Assembly: GCA_028583405.1 (NCBI GenBank)
Contig: CM053243.1
Location: 30,183,632 to 30,247,631, forward strand
DNA from: Pogonophryne albipinna
Taxonomy: Eukaryota; Chordata; Actinopteri; Perciformes; Artedidraconidae
DNA length: 64,000 bases
Direction: 5' to 3'
The position numbers were made by a program, and so were the translations under genes. Shown piece by piece: positions 25,461 through 39,006 of the stretch (the stretch's first letter is position 1; each line of letters starts with the position of its first letter). The notes beneath the pieces were generated by a model that had not been told where the DNA came from, ran no database searches, and was given only the letters and a program-made list of their open reading frames with translations.

Positions 25461-28115
25461 AAGAGTAAGACACTTCTGAGTGAGCTCTTGGACTTGACTT
25501 TGAGCCCCGAGGGCTTTGAGGGGCGACGGATGGGATAGGCCCATCAGTGTTTGTGTATTGACTTGAGGTGTTTTCCCCCTTTAAAAGATATGCACATTCA
25601 CTCACACTAAAAAGGGAAAATTCACACATGTGGCCAAAGATACTCCATGGGGCATTTTCGCTCCCTACATCTCCATCTCCCTTCCTTGTGACGATAGCCA
25701 CAGGATACAAAGAGTGGATGGTAGTAAATCTGCTGCTACCCATTGTATCTAGGTTTGGGTGTAGCCTGTTTCCATATTTGGTACAAGGTTTAGGACACCA
25801 GCTGGGGCCGCTATGGTGCCTGCGCGTGTGGTGCCATGTTAACAGTGGAATACTTGAAGAATTGGTATCATTTGTCACTGCCCTTGAGCACTGTCTTCCC
25901 ACTAATGTGAACTAAACAAAGAGGTAGGCCACGCCTTCGTATTAAGATGGCTGGGGGCAGTGGAGAGGAAACTCAAAAATCATAAGTCTGCGTAAGACCG
26001 CTAATAGCTGAAGCAAGCAGAGAAAAGAAGTGCAAATACAAATGTGTGTGTGTTTTGTTTGATTGGAAAGCAGATTGGTGTACAGGCAGTATACAAATTA
26101 GGCCTGCATTTGTTTATCAAGAGTAGTGCCACATGCCAGAGGACGCACCATAAGTCTAAGACCTAAGTCCCTTATTCAAATAATATGATCTCTTAGACTT
26201 GTTCAAACCCATCTGAACAGAGGCAAAACACATTTTCTTGTCTCTATTGCAAAGTTGGTCATGCTGGGTGTATCTTGGGACAAGTACACTGTATGTCACT
26301 GGGAAACTTGGGAAAGTATTTTTGCTGCTATTGGTTTTAAACATAGGTGTTTGTCTTTGATGCATTTGTTTCTTTCTCAACTAGACTGGGATCGCCCTTG
26401 TTATTGGTGTGCATATCTGCTTGTGCGTGAGTACATTGTATGTGTGGGTTATTTTGCAGATAAAGACAAAGAAGAACAATTATCAGTAACTAAATGCACT
26501 GTTAAATCTGATACATGGGGAATAATGCTGGTCCCCAGGACTGAATCCTCCCATAACCTCCACTGCCCCCTGGTAATTATACTACTGGTGGTTCAAGAGA
26601 CTCCTTTCTTTATGTAGCAATGGTATTAAGAAAAAACATACATTTCTCATCTCATTCTATAAATGAACTTTGAACAAAATAGTTTGCCTTTATAATGTGT
26701 TGACTGTGTTATTTAAAGAATTTACCATATAAAACGAAACCAACACCAATGGTGTGTGAATTCAGCATTTCAAGGCACTTCTGTTCTGTAAAAGTGTCTC
26801 CCCTTATAGAAAAACAATAGAAACGTCCTTCTACATTAATCCTATTAAAGGTATATTCAACTGACCCTAGAACAATAAGTGGATGTAACACCTCCGTCAT
26901 GCTGGTTCTACAGCCCGTGTTCCCTGTGCAGCTTCCCTGCGAGTGGTCAGTACAATCAACTCAAAATTACCAATGTGTCCAAATGAGTCATGCTGGGAAT
27001 GACAAGATCCTGTATATAATGAAATACTATAAATAAGGAGTATACATATTTTTAGGCAAGTGAACTTGAATCTGTGCATTGTGTGCCTTATTCACAAAAC
27101 TACTACAGTATATAATTCTGGCAATGTCAATTGGTCCTCTGTATGTTACTGTCATATACTCTGTAATCAACTTTTATACAAACCATTTGAAAATCATATA
27201 GATGTGTTTGAGAACCACAACAAAATCCATATTGAAGTGATGTGGAAAATAAATTGACTGACCGACATTCTACTTTTGAATGCTCGTCGTACAAAAGGAC
27301 ATTAAAAAAAAACATTTATTAAGGGTATGAATTGATTTTTCTCCTGTACTACCGGTGTTGAAGAGAATGGTGTTAATCCAGCACATAGAGGTGCCATGCA
27401 GTGAATGTATTTTCTTGACAGTGGGATGTAGGGTGGTTAGACCGCAGCACATCCTGCCCACAGCCAATGTATTAACACAGTGTTCACATGAAAGCCGTCA
27501 GTTGGCATGGGTGGTAGTCACGCAGAATCCGTAATTCCCTAGGATTGCAGAGACAGGAATTATTTCTATTGGCCAGTAGTGACGACTAAGGGATCATTTT
27601 TCTTAGATACATTATTTGGGAGACTTCTGCAATCCTATCCGAGCGTCAGTTGCCTGTTTAGCCCAAAGCCACATTTTGTTTACAAGTGATGATTGTATGT
27701 AAAGACTCTCTGCCCGTCATCTAACCAGTGTCTGGGCCCTCTTTTTGTACTTGACACATGCACACTGACATCACAAACATACTCTCAACATAAACATGCT
27801 CAACTGCCTTGTACATTGCAATATGAAATGGGTCTTTCTGTTGCAATCTAAATTGAAGCCTTTATATTTCAGTCTGAGCTCTGTATGTGCAGATCAACCG
27901 GATGTTGTCATGTAACTTTGATTTAAATACTGTGCAACATGGCAATGAAAGGCCAGCTGTACATGTGATCTCCAGAGTATTTCAGCTTGTAGATATGTTG
28001 TAAAGTTGTACTGTGAATGTGTAAATAATAATGATGGTCTTTGTTTCATGATATTTTTTGTTGATTTTTTTTAACACGGCATGTATAGTTGAAATAAAAC
28101 ATTATGGCACAGAAA
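25461..28115 (+). other. sema6d: sema6d 3' untranslated region
   Basis: About 2.6 kb without coding signals follows the stop codon. The distal part, about 27880-28100, contains TGTAAAGTTGTACTGTGAAT and TGTAAATAATAATGATGG, then a canonical polyadenylation signal. An earlier AATAAA near 27248 could serve as an alternative site. The exact cleavage site is inferred. Confidence 0.75.
28093..28098 (+). promoter_or_regulatory. Polyadenylation signal AATAAA of sema6d
   Basis: The hexamer sits in GTTGAAATAAAACATT and is followed within 30 nt by the GT/T-rich stretch GTGGTCTCTGGGTTGTTTTC, the usual downstream element. Confidence 0.7.
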
Positions 28116-29381
28116 AAGTGGTCTCTGGGTTGTTTTCAAGTCAGGGAATATAGCGTGGTTGGGTTTCATAGGTCGCCTTCTTATTTTACATTATGTCATG
28201 TGTTTCTGAGATCATGATGTGCCGTCACAGAGAGATAACAATCAGACATTTAGTGCCTTGTGAACTCAGCCTAAAAGCCATGAGATGCATGACTTGGGTG
28301 GGTAATAATGTGTCCTTGCTGATCTCTGTGATCTGACTATCAGAGACATGAAGAGTCTGCAGAATGATTAAGAGCTTCAGGTTATTTTTAGAGCTGGGTT
28401 GTTTTGAAGTTTGGGGCCAGCACAGTCAACGGCGCCAGATAGCATGTGGGAAAGTTTCCAAAGCAGTATGTCCATTTAGAGACCAAACATCTGGACTAAC
28501 TACTGCTCAGGGTAAGATCCAAGCCACCAATGAGCTGTGAAAATGCACACATTATCACTTGCATACATTTCCATGCAAGCAGCATAAACATCCATTGAGT
28601 GATGTTACGCACAGATAGGCTTGTGATAAGAATAGCTGTCAACAAAGGAATCAAGGACAGATGGTTGGATAAAGGAGTCCCTTTTTCACGTGTTTTCGAT
28701 CAGAGGAACGACCACTTATTCCCCTATCAAAAAGACAGACTAGGACATCCTGTAGTACTATACTTCTGATAAGCCTTCGTGTTAAGTTAAAACAAACACA
28801 GAATCATGCAGAAAATAGATCATAAAAATTGTATTTATTGTCAAAACATGACAGCAGGAATGCAGATGAATCCGTCCAAATTGTTTTGCATCACAAACAA
28901 GGGATGTCCCAGTCGCTTAGTGGTCTAAAAACACATACCACATACCAACAAACATTCTTGTTTGGAATCCGCCCAGTGACATATGTTGCATGCTACCCCC
29001 CGTCTCTCTTCTCCTCACATTTCCTGTACTATCAAATAACACAAAAAACCTTGACTTAAATACATCAGACAATTTTTGACTATCGTTTTTTTTCAGCATC
29101 TAAATACTAACTTCCCGCAAAAGGTCCAGTCAACAACCCATATGCAGTCCAATATTAAGATGAAAAGAAAAAGGGTTTTCATCTCACGGAAGCTGCACAT
29201 AAAGCAGAAGTGCAGGAGGGCTCTGAGAGCGTGCCTCTTCTGCAGGAGGTTATGCAGCCCTTTGGCTGTTTGGCCAGGAGGCTTTGTGGCTCGTCGCTGC
29301 CGTCAGAATGTTGACACAAGTGCTCCTTCATTTGCTTTCAGCAGGACCTCCTGAAAACTTGCATCTCCTAGCAACCCAGCT

Positions 29382-29384
<3 letters not shown>

Positions 29385-29435
<51 letters not shown>

Positions 29436-29465
29436 TGCACACACACACACGCACACACACACACA
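29385..29465. repeat. (CA)n microsatellite with CG interruptions
   Basis: A CA tract interrupted by CGCACACGCACGTGCAC near 29424-29441 and again near 29450. Confidence 0.95.
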
Positions 29466-29899
29466 AGGGAAACATTCTCCCCTCTGGGTGTTCTAACGGG
29501 GGTTGGGGTGTGATTTGGTTGGGAATTGGGAAGAACAAAGAGGCGCCTCTTGTTATTCTGATGTACATCCCATCCTCTCAATTTATCAGATAGTCTCTTT
29601 GAATTAGTGGAGGCAAAATCAAACACAGCCAGTGATTCTGTATCCGTTTCATTCACTTGTGCATCCGCCTGGACACACTTAATTCTCATTACCACCACCA
29701 ACTGTTACCGGACAAAAAGCATGCGTTTGTTGTCTTCCAGTTCTGTGTGTGTGTCTGTGTTTCCGTATGTCCGTGCACATGTGTGCTTTAATTTCAGTTC
29801 ACGAGGGAAAGAGAAAGCAGATGCTTAAAAAACACAACATCTCTTAGTTAGGCTTAGTGGGACACAGCAAGGTCACACATCTAGATGCAGGAAGATAAT

Positions 29900-29970
29900 A
29901 ATAATTAATAATTCCTTAAATTTATTATAGCGCTTTTCCAGATGCTCAAAGCGCTTTTACAAATACACAT
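29900..29970 (-). mobile_element. LINE/SINE tail fragment
   Basis: AATAATTCCTTAAATTTATT then ATAGCGCTTTTCCAGATGCTCAAAGCGCTTTTAC matches the reverse complement of a common fish retroposon tail (compare the minus-strand L2 tail at 32.4 kb). No coding portion is attached. Confidence 0.45.
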
Positions 29971-30829
29971 TATACAGATCATACATGCAATGGTCACCAC
30001 TGTGGACAATAAGATGAAAGTAAATAGCTTCAAAGAACAAATTCAAATCTGCTCTGAAACAGAAACTCTCAAGCAGAGAATAGAGAAAAGCCCACATAAA
30101 CACTTCAGATAGTTCATACTAACACATGTACAAAGTAATTTGGTCTATTTATCTGCTTACTGGCTTTCTCTGCAAGACCTATTGGGAAATGCATGAATCT
30201 TCTCTACTCTTTCCTGATCTTATTTCTTAAAAGCCCAGCAGTGAAACCAACAATTACATTTACAATCCTCGGTCATGGAAAGGTACTTAAGAGTTTTTTG
30301 GGAGAGCTTTAGTAAGTTCATATGCCCTCTATGATGCATTAGAATTTGTGTCTGGGTAATGCTTCATTTGAAAACAGAATTAAATGACAGGGATGGAGCC
30401 AACATTTCTGGGAGCTGGATTGAAAAGACGTTTTGCAGGATACTTTTACACTACAGCCTCTACAGTCGGGAAATGCCATCAAAGTCTAATCCATGTGCCA
30501 AGCACCCTTACATTGATAGTTCATTAATGGCAAAATTGCTTTGAAAAATGACTTAAAAGGCAGGCAAGCAAAAGCAAGGAAGAGAAAGGGATCGTTGAAA
30601 TATGAGGAATAGAAGTGCCGGCAGGAAGGGACTTGTAGCCTTTGAGTAGAAAAAGACATTTGGATGTGGATGAACTCTAAACAAAACAGATTAATGAGAG
30701 ACAAAAAGCACAGAGTTCAGTTAAGGGACTTTTCCCAGCTCTCTCTTCAGCCAAGCTCTACAAATCAACGGCTCTGACACAACATAGAGAGACAGTGAGC
30801 GAGATGGCAGGAGGGAGAGAACTGGGCCG

Positions 30830-31010
30830 CGGAGATTCTAATTCATTGGTATATTATATAATGGCTCCTTAGATTTCCCTGAGGTAAATTGCTGCTGTGC
30901 TCCATGATAACCCCTCTGGAAAATTACATAATAACCTCTTTCTATGCTTTAATTAGCACCGCCACCTGTGTTTTATCATGAGACATTATTGTAATGGGGA
31001 ATATGGAAGA
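30830..31010. other. Candidate conserved non-coding element
   Basis: Unique AT-rich sequence dense in homeodomain-type cores (TTCTAATTCATTGG, CTTTAATTAGCACCG, GTTTTATCATGAGACATTATTG), with no transposon ends and no ORF. It resembles enhancer-type conserved DNA. Conservation cannot be shown from one genome. Confidence 0.3.
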
Positions 31011-31315
31011 CATTGATGTCATTTCATAATAAGTCCACAAAAGCAATGAATTCTATAAAGCAATAGGGTCCAGAAAAAAGTCTAATACAAATATAGCATT
31101 AATGGTGTTGCTTTTTGTCTTTCCTGATGTTTTCTCTTCATTACGGTAATTCAGTTGCCATGTTGTGCACTATTAGAAAGATGAATGTTTTATGTTCTGT
31201 TTTTCACCAGCACTTGAACTCACCACTTTCATCAATATAAAATCTTCCTTCTGCCAGCTAGTTATAAAGAATTAGATGTGACAAGAGGGGGTTTCTTGTT
31301 ACTTTGAGAAGCTTA

Positions 31316-31580
31316 ACATAAGATAAGATATACTTTATTGATCCCAATTTGGGAAATGTTTCGGTCACAGCAGCATAAGACATTGCACATGAATTATAAT
31401 AAAATAAAATAAAAAAGAATAAAGATATACATATCTGCAGTAGAAGATAAACAAAAAATACAAAAATAGTGGTAATATACATATCAATAATGAAGGATAT
31501 ATACCTAGTATAGAATATATATATATATTGAATACACAATATAAATATACAAAATAGAAGGCAGTGTACATTTAGCTTGT
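31316..31580 (-). mobile_element. Rex1/Babar-like LINE 3'-end fragment
   Basis: ATACTTTATTGATCCCAATTTGGGAAATG followed by GTCACAGCAGCATAAGACATTGCAC is the reverse complement of the GGGATCAATAAAGTAT-type 3' end characteristic of Rex1-like fish LINEs. The rest is AT-rich and decayed, with no RT coding sequence. Confidence 0.6.
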
Positions 31581-32395
31581 CTAGCCTTTCAATCATTAAC
31601 TTTAATTAACATCAATCATTAACATGGTGGATTTGTAGGCTGTTTCACAACAGTAAATATTAAAAAGACAAAAGCAATCAACGTTAATAAAGATATCCTG
31701 GTGACAAAACATCACAGGGTAAAATCTGGCCATTAGCACGTTGTTCAGATAGCCAGTGGTGAAATGTAACATGTTAGCAAGTAAGCTAAGGTAAGTATGA
31801 ACACTAAAGTAAATAGGCGCTTGCTGTTACATAAAATAAGTGTATTCATTCCATCCATCCCAAAAGTTATGCTAATTTATACCCATAACGCCATTGTACA
31901 TTTTTTCCCCACTGTCTGTCATTAGGCTTGCAATATATCTGCTGCCCTATTCTGGCAGGCTGGAACAGTGAGAGCAATGTAAAGCCAAGAAGAGCATCAA
32001 AGAAAGTTAATCTAATGTTGTTTGTAGCTAACAAAATGTGTTTGGATTAAACTTTTTCACAGGCAACATTTAAGCAACTTTGCAGCCAGCAAACATTTAT
32101 AATATCACGGATCCCTTCAAAGATACCACCCCTGCAGAAAAATATGTCGAAATAAACTTTCAAGCTTTCCCCCCGGAATATAGAAATTAGAGTTTGACGA
32201 TATTCAATCTAGGTTGATGTCATTCAGTATTATTATTACCGTGCGCAGCATCAACACGCTGGTATAGGCCTGTCAGAGAGAAAGAGTCAAGAGACACAGA
32301 TAGAGAACAGTGTTAAGAGCAAGCGGAGAGAGTGAGATGAATATCTGTCCAATGTGCTTCTTTAAGATGCACAGGCCTTGCTCCAGCACCTGCAA

Positions 32396-35122
32396 GTAAG
32401 GCAAGGCAAGGCAATTTTATTTATATAGCACTTTTCAGCATGTGGCAATTCAAAGTGCTTTACAGATTAAAAGCAAACGACATTTAAGAACAAATACAGC
32501 ACAAATACATTATTAAAAAGGCATTTAAAAACAGGCATAATAAGCAAAGGTAATGAAATAAATAAACACAGCAGGTACAGAATACATGACTGAAAAGGCA
32601 TACTGTAGTGTGAGTATGGGCAGCTCAATTAAAAGCAGCGGCAAATAGGTGCGTTTTTAGTCGGGATTTAAAAAATAGGAAGTGTTTCAGCGGACGTGCA
32701 CGATTTGGGCAGTTTGTTCCAAATTGTTGGGGCATAATAACTAAAAGCTGCTTTTCCATGTTTAGTGGTTGTTCTCGGAACAGAGAGCAGACCCGACCCA
32801 GAAGACCTGAGACTCCTGGATGCTTCATAGTGATGGAGTAGGTCGTCTATATACCTCGGTCCTAAGCCATTTAGTGATCTAAAAACTAGCAGTAGTATTT
32901 TAAAATCAATTATTTGGCAGACTGGAAGCCAGTGTAATGATCTCAGAACCGGAGTGATGTGATCCACTTTTCTAGTGTCAGTGAGGACTCGAGCAGCAGC
33001 GTTCTGAATCAGCTGCAACTTTCTGATAGATTTTTTAGTGAGCCCTGTGAATACACTATTGCAGTAGTCGAGTCTACTGAAAATAAAAGCATGGACAAGT
33101 TTTTCTAAATCCTGTTGCGACATTAGTTTTTTAATCCTTGATATATTCTTCAGGTGGTAGTATGCAGACCTAATAACTGTTGTAATGTGACTGTTAAAAT
33201 TCAGGTCTGAGTCCATCACTACACCCAGATTTCTTGCTTTGTGAGTTACTTTGTAGTCTGCCGACTGAAGCTCTGTGATTACTTTTAATCGGTCCTTCTT
33301 TGCTCCAAAAACAATGATCTCAGTTTTTTGTTTGTTCAATTGGAGAAAGTTCTGAGTCATCCAGTCAGTGATGTGCTCAATGCACTTGCTCAGTGTTCTA
33401 ATCGGAGAATAGTCTCCCGGTGTAATTTTAAAATAAATCTGGGTGTCGTCTGCATAGATGTGATAGCTTAGATCGCTCTTTTTAATAATTTCAGCCAGAG
33501 GGAGCATATAAATATTAAAAAGCAAAGGTCCTAAGATGGAGCCTTGAGGAACCCCGCATGACATATTTATCAGGGTTGATTTGTAATTGCCTATTGAGAC
33601 AAAGATTGTTCTGTCCTTCAAGTATGAGCCAAACCAGTTTAGAGCTGTTGAACTCCCACCCAGTTTTCAAGACGGTCTAGCAATATGTTGTGGTCAACAG
33701 TATCAAAGGCAGCGCTGAGATCTAATAATACTAACACTGATATTCTGCCACTGTCTGTGTTCAAATGAATGTCATTTAAGACCTTAACAAGTGAAGTCTC
33801 AGTGCTGTGGTTAGGTCGAAAGCCCGACTGAAACACATCAAAAACATGAAATTACTAAACTGTTGAAAAACTGCTTTTTCAATCAGTTTGCTTAAAAAGG
33901 GAAGGTTTGATATTGGCCTGTAATTATTCATTATGGTTTTGTCTATGTTATACTTTTTTAGGAGCGGTTTAATTATTGCAGTTTTCAGGGCCTGTGGAAA
34001 TACATTAGATTGAAGAGACTTGTTTACTATGTGTAGTATATCTGAGGCCATGCAGGGAAAAACAGTTTTGAAAAATCCTGTCGGGATGATGTCGAGGCTA
34101 CAGGAGGAGGATTTCAGATGTTGGATAATGTCTTCCAGGTCTTTAGCATTTATCAGAAGGAATTGTGACATGGTGTCTGAAATGGCTTTAGGTGAACACA
34201 GGGACAGTACATTTGCTGTACCTGATGCAGAGGCACTGACTGCCTGTTTAATTTGCATGATTTTGTCAGTGAAGAAGGAGGCAAAGTCATTGCAGGCCCT
34301 GGTGGATAGAAATTCTGAGGCTATCGACACTGGGGGGGTTGTTAGTCTGTTGACGGTAGCAAACAAGGCACGTGAGTTGTTTTTATTTTTTGTTAATGAT
34401 GTCAGAGAAGAGCGATTGTTGTGCCTTTTTATTTCCTGATTATAGAAACCGAGTTTCTCTTTATATATTTCCAAGTGAACCTGGAGATTTGTTTTTCTCC
34501 ACCTGCGTTCAGCTTTTCTGCACTCAGTTTTTGCTGTTCTCACAGTCATGGCTTTTCTCCATGGAGATATTTTCTTGCCAGATACTTCCTTTATTTTAAT
34601 GGGAGCGATGGTATCCATGACATTTGTTATTTTAGAATTAAAATGATCAACTAGCTCATTTACTGAGAAGTTAGCATGGGCAATTGAGGGAGTAAAAATC
34701 TGGGCAAACATTTCCTCTGCATTTTCAGTTAAGTGACATCTAGTGGTTACCTCTTTCTTAACAGTTGTATGGACGGTAATAGAGCTCTCAAAGAAAACAC
34801 AGGAATGGTCGGAGAGCGCTACATCAGTCACCACAAGCTTAGCGATGTTCAGACCCTTTGATACAATTAAGTCCAGGGTGTGCCCCTTATTGTGCGTCGG
34901 ACCCTTGACATGCTGAGTCAGTCCAAAATTGTCGATAACACAAAATAGTTCTTTAGCCCCTCTGTCCTCAGGGTTGTCAACATGGATATTAAAATCGCCA
35001 ACAATGATTAAACGGTCAAAGTCAATACACACTATAGATAACAACTCGGTAAAATCATCAAAAAAGCTTGCACAGTATTTGGGTGGTCTGTAGATGTTTA
35101 GGAAAAGAGCTCGAGAGGAGCA
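32396..35122 (-). mobile_element. L2-like LINE, 5'-truncated, minus strand
   Basis: The minus-strand copy ends at an (AAGGC)n tail (32396-32412, the complement of GCCTT repeats) preceded by ATTTATATAGCACTTTT. It runs up to 35122, where similarity to the fuller + strand copy at 53.6-56.6 kb stops. Truncation lies within the endonuclease domain, as is usual for LINE insertions. Target duplications could not be resolved confidently. Confidence 0.88.
32668..35044 (-). pseudogene. L2-like LINE ORF2 (endonuclease-RT), frameshifted
   Basis: Three overlapping or adjacent frames together cover the protein: 35044-33776 (endonuclease C-half with GDFNIHVD, SDHSCVFFE; then linker and start of RT with NNYRPISNLP), 33836-33639 (RT, DLSAAFDTVDH) and 33621-32668 (RT, CGVPQGSILGPLLFN, YADDTQIYF, then the thumb and C-terminal region). 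Frameshifts fall near 33830, where the frame of LSN...VFQSGF breaks, and near 33640, after ENWVG. The RT active-site YADD is retained, but the protein cannot be made intact. It is a close relative of the 53.6-56.4 kb copy. Confidence 0.9.
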
Positions 35123-37602
35123 TTATCTGTCAGGTTTCATCTGCTTACCAGACTGTGTGTTCGAAAAAAGTGTTTTGGAGAAGGGGTGGGAGAGTGGGGC
35201 AAGTTGCAGCAAGCCCATTAAGCGCATATTCACTTACTGAGACTGTAAACACCTGACTGTAAACTCTTGTAGCGAGGGCATCACATATTTAGGGTAAAGA
35301 TTATCTCAGCAAAGTGTCCATCTGCTAGTTACATAACACCAACCAGCATTGTCTAGGTCGAAGTGAGCAACTGTATTTCTCTCCACTTATTTGTTTCTTT
35401 CCACTCTCTTTATCAATGTCCTGACTCAGGCCGTTTACAGTGTGGGTGTTCTGGGAGCTTTGTTGGTAAACCAGTAGATTATCCCAATTGCTTTATGACT
35501 AACGCCTAGCCTGCTATTACAGTGCTTTGTCATAAGGAAATCACATGTTCCCAGACACTCACCCTAAGACACACCCCGACACACCCTTTCCATGAAGGTT
35601 GGCGTGAACCTACACATCACAGCCGAGGGGGCCCTCACCACCTGCTCAAACCCTGAGCCTGGGAAAGCCCCTGATGCACAAATACATACAGACACACAGA
35701 AACAGCCTTTGGAGTTGTAGACCTACCCTCAGGCACAATGAAGTAATAATTCAAACAAAAGCTTGCGCCATGTGCAGCAATATTTCTTCACAAAGAGATC
35801 TTTTAGATCAAATCAGACATGAATCACTGATCAGAGCACACCTGTGCAAAGACAGGCCACTTCACATGAACACAAAAAAACAAAAAACAATATGGCTCTG
35901 TCCCATGGATCAGATTATGTGGGGCAGTTGTAAGTGCAGCACTCTGCTTTTGTTACCGGGCTTAATTGAACATAGCTTGGATCTGACGTTGGCTAACAAC
36001 ATGAAGTTAGCTCCCTCCCGCATTAGTGCCAGAGCAAATTAATTCTCCCTTCAGATCAATGGGCTTATAGTCTATACACATCAGCAGAGACAGATTCTAC
36101 GAGAGGTCTGCTGTATCAGCGGACTGATTTTCTGCCTCTACTCCAAAGCCATCCTCCAACCACCCTTGTTTATCAGTGAGAAGGAATCAGATCAACACAC
36201 CGAGGCCAATACAAAGCCAGAAACGTCCTCCTGTTGCTTTTTCATCTATATAGATAGAAAACACAAACGTGCCCTCGCTGCTCCACACAGAGTCCAGATC
36301 AATACGTAATGGGCGTCACACTGAGCAGATGAGCTCCCTCTTACTCTTCCCATCCTTATTGAACACCGTCTCTTTGTGTTGTTACGGGCATTCTCCAGTC
36401 TCAAGAAGAGCGAAGGACTGCAGGAGGATAGCTGGAAGGAAAAAGAGGAGCGAGGACAGAGAGTGATGTAGGGGATAAGATGGCACGGAAAGGAGGGAAG
36501 AGCCGAGTGCCAAGATGTTGCACAACAACCCCTAGTCTTTCCAACAGGCAGAATTATCATTCAGGGCAAAAACACATCCACAACGATCCAATATCCTGGA
36601 CTTACAGGAGACGGCTTAACGCCACCCCCATCCTCAACAGCACATACCCACACATAACCTAAAAGAAGCTTTCTGCCAGGTTCACCTCTCTAAATATAGC
36701 CAAAGAAAAAGCTTTTATTATACGTATAGAAGGTAAAGTATTCCTTGAAGGATTTGGTGGTGTAGTGCATATGTTGGGGACTATTTTCAGATGCAGATTA
36801 AAACACGTTTTGGTGTACTAGTCTATACAATTACAGCAGGATATACAAAAAACAAATGAAAGAGCTTATGTTCATGTTAACAAAGAAACACGCTGCCATT
36901 GTGTAGCTCGATTATGTGTTTTATAATTTAACAAAGGAGGTTTACTTCGCACACTTATTAAGATCAATTCATTGTTGATTTCTTTGGAGGGATTTGTAGA
37001 CAATTACCTAAAAAGTATCGCCAGATTTATTTATTTTTTATGACAAATCCAAAAATACTCTATAGCTAATGTTTTTGGAGTAAAAGCCAATCAACTCAAT
37101 CTAAGCTATAGCAAATTTAAGCCAAATTGGAATTCTTAAAATGTTGGTGGTTGTTGGCAAATGTCAAATCTACTTTGAGATTTCCTTTTCTGTCAAAAAT
37201 AAAAAACACATTTTCCAAACTGTATCCAGTCAAGACACCCTGCTTTCACAATACATGTTCACGCTAAATCCAAATGCATGAAGTGCTTTTAAAATCTACA
37301 TCATGTGGAGAAAATGGCCAAAACCACGAGTACTCGAAAGTCTGCCTTTGAGTGCTGCTCTTACAGGACTGGCTGGTCAGAGCACTAGGCCTAGCTTAGC
37401 AGTGGTGCCTCTGCAAGATGTGGAAAGTAAAAAGGCTGTCTACTGGCCTTAGGAGCACTTCAAAAAGCCCAAAGCAGTGTGAGCCAGAGAACAAGTGACA
37501 GACACACACAGGGGGCCAATGGCTCAAGTGTGTGTCTGTGCTATTGCTGCGTGGGTACATGTGTGTTTGCGTGTCTTATGCATGTGTGTTTTTATGTGTT
37601 TT

Positions 37603-37784
<182 letters not shown>

Positions 37785-38159
37785 GGTGAGGGGAGGCCTA
37801 TTAAAAAGCTGCCTGAGGAGAGGGCTTTCAGTTGGGAATCTATGGGGGGGCAGAGAGGATGGCAGGGCCATTGTGTGTCAGAGTTCCATCCTGAGAGCTG
37901 GAATTAAAGCCTTTCTGCTCTGCTCGGCTGTAAGACTCTGTACCACCACGACCCCGTGTTTAATTAGAGCAGCTCAAGAGAGACAGCCGCGATAGAAGAA
38001 GGGAGGGAGGAACACGAGCGATGAGGATAACAAAGAGGAAAACTAACAATCTTTAGAGGAAAGAGGAGAAAAGAAAAAATATATTCCCACCGTTTGGCAA
38101 TGCTGTGCAAGTCTGATTGTAAGTGTAATGAGGTGAATGATAACAACATGATGTGAAAT

Positions 38160-38515
38160 ATGATAAAAGTTAGCCCTGGTGGTGCCATGAGGATCTCTGT
38201 AGCATGCCACTGATTGGAAATAGCAGCTAATAAGGCTAACTTTCAGGGGGTGGGTTTGACTTTCAATGCGATAAGCCTCCAAATGTTCAGGATTCCTACG
38301 CAATGTCGAGGAGGGCATGATATGCCTTTGTGGAGGTCCAATCAAATTAGGTAAACAAACATTAATGGATGATAATGAATGTCAGCAATATCTCCAAATA
38401 GAGTGGCCATTAATATTGATGATTGTTTTGATCCTGGCACATTACAAACCAAAGCCACATCAATATTTGTCAGGGCAAAAGAGTGAGAGATTGTACATCT
38501 CTGAGTGATTGGTTA
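38160..38515. other. Candidate conserved non-coding element
   Basis: Unique sequence with GCTAATAAGGCTAAC, CCAATCAAATTAGG, AACATTAATGGATGATAATG and CCATTAATATTGATGATTG. This density of TAAT/ATTA cores, without repeats or ORFs, is the look of developmental enhancers. Inference only. Confidence 0.3.
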
Positions 38516-38809
38516 CCTAGATGGATAGATGGCGGAGATAAACACAGGCTGTTGTCTTCTCTGCTGATGATCTATCCATTAGGGGCTTGTAAGGTTCATT
38601 TACGTTAAATGGGTTGATTGTTATGGGACGTAATATTGGATGTCAGTGTAAATGTTGTTGATGTGTATGTGTGTTTGTGCAGTTGTACCTTCAGAAGGTT
38701 TAGTGATGTAGACGATGGATTTTCTGGCACTCCTACCACGTCATAACACTTTAAAGTAATTACAGTGTGAAAAAAGGTCTATCATGGGACATCACAAGAC
38801 TGGGTGTAC

Positions 38810-39006
<197 letters not shown>

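Larger units (their letters stand above)
28116..31315. other. Intergenic, no gene recognised
   Basis: No coding exon is supported. The region contains a CA repeat at 29385-29465, an L2-like tail at 29900-29965 and a unique AT-rich block near 30830-31000. Short ORFs such as 29303-29701 are repeat-derived. Confidence 0.45.

Noticed and set aside
25441..25902. 153-codon minus-strand ORF over the sema6d stop and 3' UTR
   Set aside because: It is antisense to a strong gene, without family resemblance or splice signals.
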